63,785 bases of DNA from a virus. The first letter of the stretch is position 1. Every line of letters starts with the position of its first letter. A model generated the notes under the pieces. It saw nothing but the letters and a program-made list of their open reading frames with translations, was not told the DNA's origin and searched no databases. The DNA lies in IMG/VR virus record IMGVR_UViG_3300046318_000369, positions 1 through 63,785 of that record; one strand, 5' to 3'. This document shows, in pieces, positions 10,170 to 19,000 of this stretch. The translations under genes were made by a program, and so were the position numbers.

Positions 10170-10565
10170 ATGGCATTAATTCCATTAAACACGTTTAAAA
10201 CAAAAACAAAGTTGTTGACGGGATACTCAGCAACAACTGCTACTATTACATCGTATGTAGCACCTATTGGTGTTACTTCGATTATCCTAATGGCACAGGT
10301 ATCTAATTTAACAACTGAAACACAGTATGTAAATTTTATACACTACAGAAAACGTCCTGTATTATCTGATGCGCAAGGTAATGGATATCAAGCACCTAAT
10401 ACCGAAACATATATGGTTAAAGATTTTGCTATTCCTGCCGGTGATGCAGGAACGGTACTAAGTGGAAAACTTATTATTGAAAGTCTTGATAGTGTTAGAG
10501 CATATACCAGTAACTCAGGAACATGTCATTTAACATTAAGCATTTTAGAAACTGCTAACAATTAA
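10170..10565 (+). CDS. Small putative virion protein
   Basis: A 131-residue protein, rich in Thr, Val and Ile, with alternating hydrophobic residues suggesting a single beta-sandwich (QVSNLTTETQYVNFIHYRK in the middle, a KLIIESLDSVRAY strand near the end). No enzymatic motif, signal peptide or membrane segment. It lies 11 bases after the giant 2608 gene with an AAAGGA ribosome site and is followed 11 bases later by the next fibre gene, so it is co-transcribed with them. Small proteins of this type sit among tail-fibre genes in T4-like marine phages; a trimerisation, capping or baseplate-decoration role is only a guess. Confidence 0.6.
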   Translation: MALIPLNTFKTKTKLLTGYSATTATITSYVAPIGVTSIILMAQVSNLTTETQYVNFIHYRKRPVLSDAQGNGYQAPNTETYMVKDFAIPAGDAGTVLSGKLIIESLDSVRAYTSNSGTCHLTLSILETANN

Positions 10566-10576
10566 TCGAGGGTATT

Positions 10577-12580
10577 ATGCCAAGTTTATTAAGCGGATCA
10601 ACCTTACGCCGTGGCGGCAGCGGAGAATTTATCGATTTACCTGGGGCACAGCCACAGTTGCCTGCTACGGATACTACTTTAACTGGTTTCACATTAGTAA
10701 CCGATAATGTCCTAAGAACTTCATATAGATCTAGTTTAGGATTTATAGAATTTAATTCGGCTACAATGTATAGTTCATTACCCAGTGGGACTATAAAAAT
10801 TCTTGCCACAGGTACAGGTATTATATCGACTGGAACAACTACAGGATTATTAGTTGTAAATGGTGATACCGGTATCGGCGGTACAATGAACATAGGTAAA
10901 GACATTGTAGTCAATGGTATTACTATTGGTCGCGGTTACGAAGGTGTAAATAATCTTGTTTTTAGGGGAACAGCATCTCCACAAATTGATAATTATGAAA
11001 ACGGACAAGAAAGTATATCGATAGGATATGATTCATTGCTAGGATTATCATCATCCTATAAAAATTTAGCTATAGGTAGATACGCATTAAGCACTGGTAC
11101 ATTATTATCAAATAATATTGCGATTGGAGATAGTGCATTAAAATCAGTAGGAGTGAAAAAGACTTCTGTAATATCTAACATTACAGGAATTTCCTTAGCT
11201 AATCCAGTAATTGTTACGTCTCCTAGCCACGGTCTTACTAGCGGAACATATGTTAGTATTTTTAATGTTAATGGAACAACACAGTTAAACAGCGGGACTT
11301 ACTATATTAGAGTATATTCTTCGTCAACGTTCGGGCTGTATAATGATAATAATTTTTCTACACCAATTAACGGAGCAGGATTTTCAAACTATATAAGCGG
11401 CGGAACAGTTGAAGTTACAACATTTAGAGATAGTAATGTTTCTATTGGAGTAGATTCTGGATCTAAATTAATAGATGGACAACAAAACGTTTTTATTGGC
11501 CACCAAGCTGCAAATCTGTTAACAACTGGTTCTTATAATATTATTATTGGCCCATTAACTGGGCAGTATTTATATACAGGGTCAGGAATAATCAGTATAG
11601 GCGGCGACAATATTGTTGACGGTAAAGACGATCAAGTTAATATAGGTAGTGTTTTTTATTACGACGGAGAAGGATATTCGTATATTAGTGCAGAAACTAC
11701 TGTAGGGCTTGGTACCAGAGCATCTGTGATTTCTCCAGGACCATTTACATCAGCTAGTACAGTTACAGGCGGATTAGTAGTAGTCGGCGGATCATTTGTA
11801 TGGGATAATTTAATAGTAGGTGATACATTTAATATACTAGGGACTGGTTCTAATACAATTGCAGGATCTCTAATTCCAACAACATCCACAGTATCATTAG
11901 GAAGTGCAAGCAATCCATTTGGAAGTTTATACTTAAAAGGAACAACATTATATTTAAGCACAGTTACACTTAAATCATCATCTGCAAATAGTTTTAGTGT
12001 AGAAAGTCCTGCCGGATATGTGACTCAAACAGTTGGAAACCTACATCTAAATTCTGGGTTAAATTCTACAAGTTCGAGTAATGGAAGTTTACTTGTTGAT
12101 GGCGGCGTTGGTATTTTAGGAAATGTAAATATTAATGGTGAATTAAATGTTTTAGGATCGGATGACATTGAACTTAGTCCAGTCGGAGCAGTAGTTCGTA
12201 TCAAACCTACAGGTGGTGGCACCGTTGATATTAGACCGAATGTTACAGGAAGCATTGATAATGTATCAATAGGGCTAGCAGATCCATCTCATGCAAATTT
12301 TGCAACTGCTACTGTCGTAGGAAATGGTAATTCTACATCAACTCAATCTGGTGCGTTAATTGTTGCAGGTGGTGTCGGAATAAGTGGTGATATATATAGT
12401 AACACCGGTGTCCCTGATGAAAATAATCTATTATACACTCCCCGAGTATCTGTTAGCGCCGGAGTTCCACCTATTAATCCTAGATTAGGAGATGTTTGGA
12501 TCGATTCGACTATTCCTGCGTATTTGCAATATATAAAAGATGGGTCCAATAAATTTTGGATACAAATAGGTTCCGTTTAA
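10577..12580 (+). CDS. Fibre protein with YadA-like head repeats and GGVGIG cassettes
   Basis: A 667-residue putative tail fibre. Residues about 75-110 carry a first cassette (LLVVNGDTGIGGTMNIG). Residues about 150-190 contain short repeats of the form N-(L/I)-A-I-G-x-x-A-L, the left-handed coiled repeat of YadA/Hia-type trimeric adhesin heads. Three more cassettes follow, one degenerate (GGLVVVGG) and two clearer (GSLLVDGGVGILG, GALIVAGGVGISG). The C-terminus (PRLGDVWIDST, then KFWIQIG) looks like a compact cap domain. It is preceded by a GAGGGT ribosome site and tightly spaced with its neighbours. The combination points to a trimeric, non-enzymatic fibre; receptor specificity cannot be deduced. 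Confidence 0.72.
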   Translation: MPSLLSGSTLRRGGSGEFIDLPGAQPQLPATDTTLTGFTLVTDNVLRTSYRSSLGFIEFNSATMYSSLPSGTIKILATGTGIISTGTTTGLLVVNGDTGIGGTMNIGKDIVVNGITIGRGYEGVNNLVFRGTASPQIDNYENGQESISIGYDSLLGLSSSYKNLAIGRYALSTGTLLSNNIAIGDSALKSVGVKKTSVISNITGISLANPVIVTSPSHGLTSGTYVSIFNVNGTTQLNSGTYYIRVYSSSTFGLYNDNNFSTPINGAGFSNYISGGTVEVTTFRDSNVSIGVDSGSKLIDGQQNVFIGHQAANLLTTGSYNIIIGPLTGQYLYTGSGIISIGGDNIVDGKDDQVNIGSVFYYDGEGYSYISAETTVGLGTRASVISPGPFTSASTVTGGLVVVGGSFVWDNLIVGDTFNILGTGSNTIAGSLIPTTSTVSLGSASNPFGSLYLKGTTLYLSTVTLKSSSANSFSVESPAGYVTQTVGNLHLNSGLNSTSSSNGSLLVDGGVGILGNVNINGELNVLGSDDIELSPVGAVVRIKPTGGGTVDIRPNVTGSIDNVSIGLADPSHANFATATVVGNGNSTSTQSGALIVAGGVGISGDIYSNTGVPDENNLLYTPRVSVSAGVPPINPRLGDVWIDSTIPAYLQYIKDGSNKFWIQIGSV

Positions 12581-12601
12581 TTTTATAAGAGAAATAATTT
12601 T

Positions 12602-13453
12602 ATGGCAGATTTAAATTTTCCAACAAATCCTAACCAAGGAGATACACATGTTGTGGGTCTAAACACGTATACATGGAATGGATACGCTTGGATAGTTTCA
12701 AGGGCAACGATTACAGCTACTAGTATAACATCTATAGGATCGGTAATTATTACCGATGTTACAGATTCTACAGGTACTAGTACTGGTGCTTTACAGGTCG
12801 CAGGTGGCGCAACAATAGGCGGGGATTTATGGGTCGGCGGCGTATTACATGCTGCTGGAATGCCTGTGCTTACTACAGCTAGCTTCGTTGACGGTGTTGT
12901 TGACGGTACCGATATAGATATTGTTGATATAGGTGATAGTGTATTACGTTTTAATAATATTTCTACTCTAGAATCAGTAACTGCTAGAGGAAATTCCACA
13001 ACTAATTCTATTATAGTATCCAATAATGTAGAATCTACTTCAACTGATTCAGGGGCATTAGTTATTGCTGGAGGTTTAGGAGTAGGAAAACGTATAACCG
13101 CCGAATCAATACGTATTACTAATGCAGCAATAAATTCAACACAAACTTTGGTAAATACCACAGCAAGTACAATAGTAGATTCTTTTAGTTTAACTGAATT
13201 TAGATCTGCAAAATATCTAATTCAAATTGATGAAGGAATAGGTGCCGGTGCAGATTTTGAGCTAATAGAAATATTACTAATAGCTGATAACGATGGAGGA
13301 GTCTGGGCAACTGAGTATGGAGTAGTTACATCAAATGGTGATTTAGGAATATTCGCGGCGGAAATATCTAGTAACATGGTTAATTTATATTTTACTGCTC
13401 ATATAGAAACTAATAAAACTGTTAAAGTGTTGCGAACAGGAATGGTTATATAA
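12602..13453 (+). CDS. Fibre protein with two cassettes and the RSAKY C-terminal domain
   Basis: A 283-residue protein. The N-terminus (NFPTNPNQGDTHVVGLNTYTWNG, abbreviated; residues 5-27) resembles the short P-x-x-G-x-x-Y-x-W-x-G attachment module seen in phage fibre proteins. Two copies of the cassette follow (GALQVAGGATIGGDLWVGG and GALVIAGGLGVG). The last about 90 residues begin at F-R-S-A-K-Y and have the pattern E-I-L-L-I, T-E-Y-G, L-G-x-F-x-A. This domain also ends the next gene. No catalytic site is evident. It probably forms a beta-rich C-terminal tip or capping domain; that role is inferred. Confidence 0.68.
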   Translation: MADLNFPTNPNQGDTHVVGLNTYTWNGYAWIVSRATITATSITSIGSVIITDVTDSTGTSTGALQVAGGATIGGDLWVGGVLHAAGMPVLTTASFVDGVVDGTDIDIVDIGDSVLRFNNISTLESVTARGNSTTNSIIVSNNVESTSTDSGALVIAGGLGVGKRITAESIRITNAAINSTQTLVNTTASTIVDSFSLTEFRSAKYLIQIDEGIGAGADFELIEILLIADNDGGVWATEYGVVTSNGDLGIFAAEISSNMVNLYFTAHIETNKTVKVLRTGMVI

Positions 13454-13467
13454 GGAAAATTGATTAA

Positions 13468-15921
13468 ATGTCACTGATATCAATAAAACGCGACTTTTTT
13501 GTTAAAGCCGGCATTGCTGTGCTAGGAACCAATGAAGTTAATTCTTCCACTGGAAGTACCTCTTCACTACAAGTAAATGGTGGAGCCTCGATTGCTAAGA
13601 ATATCATTGTTGGTACAAGTGCAACTATACATGGTGTATTTACTGCGCTCGGTGATTCATATTTTAATGTTACTACTGCTTCTCAACTAACCGTAACAGG
13701 CAGTTCATCCTTAGAAGATTTAATAGTTGAAAATAGTACAGCAACACAACTAACAGTTACAGGAAATACACTCCTTGGGCCATTAACTGCTTCGATTATT
13801 ACATCGACTATGCTTACAGTTAGTGGGCAATCAACATTAGGAGAAATAACTGCCGGTATTACTACTGCTACATCATTAACTGTTGGATCAATAACAGCAG
13901 ATAATATTGTTTCTATAATTACAACAAGTAATTCAACATCCACTATTACGGGTGCATTACAAGTTGCAGGTGGTGCAGGTATTGGTGGCAATTTGTATGT
14001 AGGCGGGATCTTAAATGTTATAGATACCATAAACGGTACTTCTCGCTCTGCAAATAATCTCGAAGGCGGAGCAACTGGAAGTATTCCATATCAAACAAAT
14101 ATAGGAACAACTGCATTTATTCCTATAGGTACTTCTGGATTTTTGTTCCAATCTAATGGTACTACAGCAACATGGATATCAACTGGTTCTTTGGTAGCAG
14201 GTATTGCATCTACTGCATCTAATATTAATGGTGGTTCTCAATATCAAATTCCTTACCAAACAAACAGCGGATCAACTGCATTTGATGAAGGGCTAACCTA
14301 TAATTACATTTCTGATACCTTACAAACAGTAAATGCTATATTCTCCAGTACATCAACTGCTGGGACAACAACTACAGGAGCATTAGTTGTTGCAGGTGGA
14401 GTAGGAATTGGGAATAATTTAGTAGTAGGCGGAAGTTCGACTATTACTAACAATTTAATCTTGGGTGGTAATTTATCAGTTAATGGCGGAAATATTACGT
14501 CAGGTGCTAGTACATTTAATTTGCTAGCATCGAATATAACCACTGCAAATATCTTAAATTCTTCTACTGCAATTACTATTGGTGAATTAACTGGATATAC
14601 AGAAGTTCGCAACCAATTTACTGTAAGTAATGTTACGGCTGCGTCATCTACTTTAACAGGTGCATTACAAGTTCGCGGAGGTATCGGAATAGGTGGCAGT
14701 ATATTTGTAGGAAATACAGCAAGTATTCTAAATACCGCTGCAAGTACCGGTTCTTTACAAAGTAATGCATTATATGTAGCAGGTGGAGTTGGAATAGCAA
14801 AGTCATTATATGTTACAGGGGAAGCAGTATTTTCTAATAATGTTGTATTCAGTGGAACTACTACATATGTTTATAGCACTGTTACAGTTTATACAGATAA
14901 TCTATTAGAATTACACGCTCCTAGTAATAATACATGGTCCGTTGACGATGGCAAAGATATAGGAATTGTTTTTAACTATTATAATAATAGCGATCAAAAT
15001 GGATTTCTTGGATTAGCAAATGATACAAAATATTTAGAATGGTATAACAGTGGAGTAGAACATTCAACTTCTAGTATTTTCACCAGTGCAACATACGGAA
15101 CATTTAAAACTGGTAGCATAAAACTACAAAATACAACTACATCTATAGGAACTAATACCGGTGCATTAACTGTAGTCGGCGGAGTAGGAATTGGTGAAAA
15201 TTTATATGTAGGTGGGTTGACTAGTTTTAATGGTCTTTCTAAAATTACAAATATTTCAGAATCAACTTCAACTAATACTGGTGCATTAACTGTAGTCGGC
15301 GGAGTAGGAATTGGTGGAAATTTATATGTAGGTGGAAATGCTGCTGCCACTGAATTAATAATTACAGGTAGATCTACTCTAGGAGAGATTAATGCAAGTA
15401 TAACAACAGCTACTGCACTAACAGTAACAGGTATTGCATCTTTTACCGATTCAACAAATGCAGTAGCAACAAATGACGGCGCAATCAAGGTATCAGGCGG
15501 TGTCGGGGTTGCTCAAGATGTATACGTTGGTGGCCTAATAACCGCAGGTGCAACAGCATCGGCAACTACAGCTAATGTAGTATCGGGTGTATTTTACAAT
15601 AATACATTGCTGGCTAGTTATACCAGTAATCCTATTGCAACTTTATCTGAACAGACACTAGATATTTTTTCAGGAGCTAGTTATCGTTCTGCCAAATATT
15701 TCTGTCAGGTAGTGGCAGGCACTAGGATTCAAGTTTCTGAAATATCAGTATTTCATGATAATACAAGTGCATATATTAGTGAATACGGAGTTTCTTCAAA
15801 TACAGGCTTTCTAGGGAATTTTAATGCAACGTATACAAGTGGAAATATTGCTGTTACATGGACTGCAAATACTACAACATCGATGGTTATTAAATTAACA
15901 AGGTTAACAATAACTGCATAA
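13468..15921 (+). CDS. Fibre protein with eight GGVGIG cassettes and RSAKY tip
   Basis: An 817-residue protein built mainly from recurring units. I count eight cassettes, including two nearly identical copies of GALTVVGGVGIG (about 15163 and 15283). Between them are short N-x-T-x-A-x-x-L-T-V-x-G repeats and a module with Y-Q-I-P-Y-Q-T-N-S-G that reappears in the 16019 gene. The C-terminal domain starts at Y-R-S-A-K-Y and parallels that of the preceding protein. AAGGA precedes the start by nine bases. It appears to be a long fibre shaft with a beta-rich tip. The shared modules suggest the fibre genes exchange or duplicate segments. Confidence 0.7.
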   Translation: MSLISIKRDFFVKAGIAVLGTNEVNSSTGSTSSLQVNGGASIAKNIIVGTSATIHGVFTALGDSYFNVTTASQLTVTGSSSLEDLIVENSTATQLTVTGNTLLGPLTASIITSTMLTVSGQSTLGEITAGITTATSLTVGSITADNIVSIITTSNSTSTITGALQVAGGAGIGGNLYVGGILNVIDTINGTSRSANNLEGGATGSIPYQTNIGTTAFIPIGTSGFLFQSNGTTATWISTGSLVAGIASTASNINGGSQYQIPYQTNSGSTAFDEGLTYNYISDTLQTVNAIFSSTSTAGTTTTGALVVAGGVGIGNNLVVGGSSTITNNLILGGNLSVNGGNITSGASTFNLLASNITTANILNSSTAITIGELTGYTEVRNQFTVSNVTAASSTLTGALQVRGGIGIGGSIFVGNTASILNTAASTGSLQSNALYVAGGVGIAKSLYVTGEAVFSNNVVFSGTTTYVYSTVTVYTDNLLELHAPSNNTWSVDDGKDIGIVFNYYNNSDQNGFLGLANDTKYLEWYNSGVEHSTSSIFTSATYGTFKTGSIKLQNTTTSIGTNTGALTVVGGVGIGENLYVGGLTSFNGLSKITNISESTSTNTGALTVVGGVGIGGNLYVGGNAAATELIITGRSTLGEINASITTATALTVTGIASFTDSTNAVATNDGAIKVSGGVGVAQDVYVGGLITAGATASATTANVVSGVFYNNTLLASYTSNPIATLSEQTLDIFSGASYRSAKYFCQVVAGTRIQVSEISVFHDNTSAYISEYGVSSNTGFLGNFNATYTSGNIAVTWTANTTTSMVIKLTRLTITA

Positions 15922-15973
15922 TTAATGCAGTTTATTAAATAAAATCCGTATAGTAAGGCTTTTATTTTAATAC

Positions 15974-15981
15974 AATAAATA
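15974..15981 (+). promoter_or_regulatory. Late promoter (AATAAATA) before the S74 fibre gene
   Basis: Seven of eight match to TATAAATA in the 97-base gap before 16019. Predicted start near 15987, with a GGAAAGGGA ribosome site in the leader. A modest hairpin over the preceding stop codon (AACTGCAT / ATGCAGTT, 15912-15932) lacks a T-run. Confidence 0.78.
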
Positions 15982-16018
15982 ATTAAAAGTAACGGCTGTT
16001 ACGTGGAAAGGGATACTA

Positions 16019-19000
16019 ATGGCAAATGTAAATGATTTTAGGGTTAAAAATGGCTTGTCGGTTACGACTACTGCAACAATCGAAGGCACTAACACTGCAA
16101 CCTCAACTGCTACAGGTGCATTAGTTGTTGTAGGTGGCGTAGGAATTGGTAATAGTTTATATGTAGGTGCAAATACCACATTAGGTACCGATACATTAAA
16201 TTCATTAACTGTTAATGCAAAAACTACTATTGAAGGAATAACAGTAGGCACTGGTCCAGACACAGCAAATAACGATACTAACACAGTAGTTGGAAGAAAT
16301 TCACTGTCAGCGAATACTTCGGGAGAATCAGATACTGCCTTAGGAAATAATGCTCTATTAAGAAATACTACTGGTAATAACAATACCGCTGTTGGCGACG
16401 GAGCAATGTACTCTAACCGTAGTGGTTCTTCAAATACCACTTTAGGATCTGCGTCTCTACTGCTCAATACTACTGGTAGTAATAATACAGCAGTAGGAGT
16501 AAGTGCTCTTCAAAATTCTACCGGCTGGAGCAATACCGCAGTAGGAACAAGTGCTCTATATCAAACTACTGGATCTGATAATACAGCAATCGGCGAAGGA
16601 GCTGGCGGCTCTATTACTACTGGAAACCGCAACGTTGTTATTGGTAGGAACAACGGTTCTACTATCGCTACTTTAAGCAATAGAATAATTATCAGTGACG
16701 GTGACGGTAATATTAGAATTAGTGTTAATAATACCGGCACTGTTACTATACCTGTTGGATTACTAGTTAACGACATAACTGTTGGAAAAGGTAACTCGGA
16801 TGTTGAATCAAATACTGCACTTGGTATAAGTGCATTACTGAATAATTCTAATGATGGTTTTGAAAATACAGCAATAGGGTATCAAGCATTAAAATTCAAT
16901 ACAAGCGGATATGATAATACTGCATTAGGGTACAATAGTCTTAGAAATAATACTATAGGTACCGTTAATATTGCTATAGGTGGTAATAGTCTTCTAACAA
17001 ATACCACTGGAACTGAAAATATTGCTATAGGCTATAATAGCCTTACTGACAGCACCGGTACTACTAAAAGTATTGCTATAGGTCATTTTAGTCTTGGTTC
17101 ATCTAGAAAATCTGATAATACAGCAATCGGCTATTATTCGATGGGATCCGGAACAGTAACTGGTGACTGGAACGTAGCTGTTGGAAATTATACCTTACGG
17201 AATAATACTGGCGGGTGGTTTAATACTGCAATAGGAAATAACAGTCTTAAAAGTAATACTGTAGGTTATTCAAATGTTGCAATAGGTGTAGACAGTCTTT
17301 CATCAAATGATAACGGTACTAATAATACAGCAGTAGGTGTTCGTGCTTTGTCTAGCAATACTCAAGGAACGTCAAATATTGCTGTAGGATATGAATCATT
17401 AAGATATAATAAAACCGGTGATTATAACATAGGTATAGGTTTTCTAACTCTTAATGCAAATACTTCCGGTTGGATGAACGTTTCTCTCGGACCTTATAGC
17501 TTATATTATAATAAAACAGGCACCAAGAACATAGCAATAGGTCCTTATGCTTTGGAATCTAATGAGACTGGCTATTTTAATACTGCATTAGGATACGGTG
17601 CCGGTAGAGCCATTACTTCAGGATCAAACAATGTAGTTATTGGTAGCAATAATGGAAGTAGTATTTCCACATTAAGCAATAGAATCATTATTAGTGATGG
17701 CTCAGGTAATATTAGAATTAGTGTTAATGACACAGGAGCTGTTTCTATTCCTGCTTCAAATGCATCAACATCAGTTTCAACGGGTGCACTGGTTGTTGCA
17801 GGTGGTGTAGGTATTGGTGGAAATTTATACGTAGGTGGCTCAATTTTTGGTGCTACTAGTGTATCAGGAGTTATTACAACAGCAACTAATTTAGGTGGCG
17901 GAGCTCAATACCAGATACCGTATCAAACAGAATCGGGTGCAACATCTTTTGAATCAGATTTAACATATAATTATACATCTAATAGATTAGAAACTGTAAA
18001 TGCAAAATTAACTGGAACTACTACTTCAACATCTACAACAACAGGCGCATTGATTGTTGCAGGTGGAGTAGGAATTGGTAATAGTTTATATGTAGGTGGA
18101 AATACCACAGTAGGTATCAATACATCGCATTCACTAACTGTTAATGCAAAAACTACCATACAAGGATTAACAGTAGGTGCTGGTGCAAACAATGATGATA
18201 CAAATTCTGCATTTGGAGTTGATGCTTTATCTTCTAATCAAGGATTCTGGAATACAGCAATAGGATTCTATGCTCTTAAATCTAGTGTTTCGAGTAGAGG
18301 GCATACCGCAGTAGGAAGTTTTGCATTAACCGCTAATGACCTGGGCGAAGACAATACCGCAATAGGATATAATTCCTTAGGATCTAATACCAGTGGATTT
18401 AGCAATGCAGCAGTAGGCACTGATAGTTTAGCATCAAATGAGTCAGGTGGAAGAAACGTTGCCCTAGGATATAAATCACTAAGATCTCTGTTAGATGGTT
18501 ATCAAAATACTGCCATAGGTTATGGTGCTCTGTTTGCATCAACTAGTTCATCTCATAATATTGCACTAGGATACAACGCAGGCAATGCTATTACCACAGG
18601 ATCATACAACGTTGTTATTGGTAGCAATAACGGAAGTAGTATTTCCACATTAAGCAATAGAATCATTATTAGTGATGGCTCAGGTAATATTAGAATTAGT
18701 GTTAATGATACTGGTACTGTTACTATTTCTACTACAACTAATGCAACTTCTACTACTACAGGTGCATTAGTTGTAACAGGTGGCGTTGGAATCGGTGGTG
18801 ATTTATATGTAGGTAAAAATACCACACTAGGTATCAATACATCGCATTCACTGACTGTTAATGCTAAAACAACGCTCGAAGGTGCAACTTTAGGAGTTGG
18901 ACCAGGAACAGGGTTTGGCAATTTAGTTTTTGGTATAGAGGCATTTGAAAACAATACTACAGGATATTCAAATATTGCTATCGGTTATAGATCGTTAAGA

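Noticed and set aside
12583-13161. Minus-strand open frame of 192 codons
   Set aside because: The Pro/Val/Thr-rich translation recurs opposite every GGVGIG cassette in this region, showing it to be a by-product of the plus-strand repeats.
15912-15932. Terminator after the 13468 gene
   Set aside because: An 8-bp AT-rich hairpin overlaps the stop codon but is not followed by a T-run, so termination is not supported.
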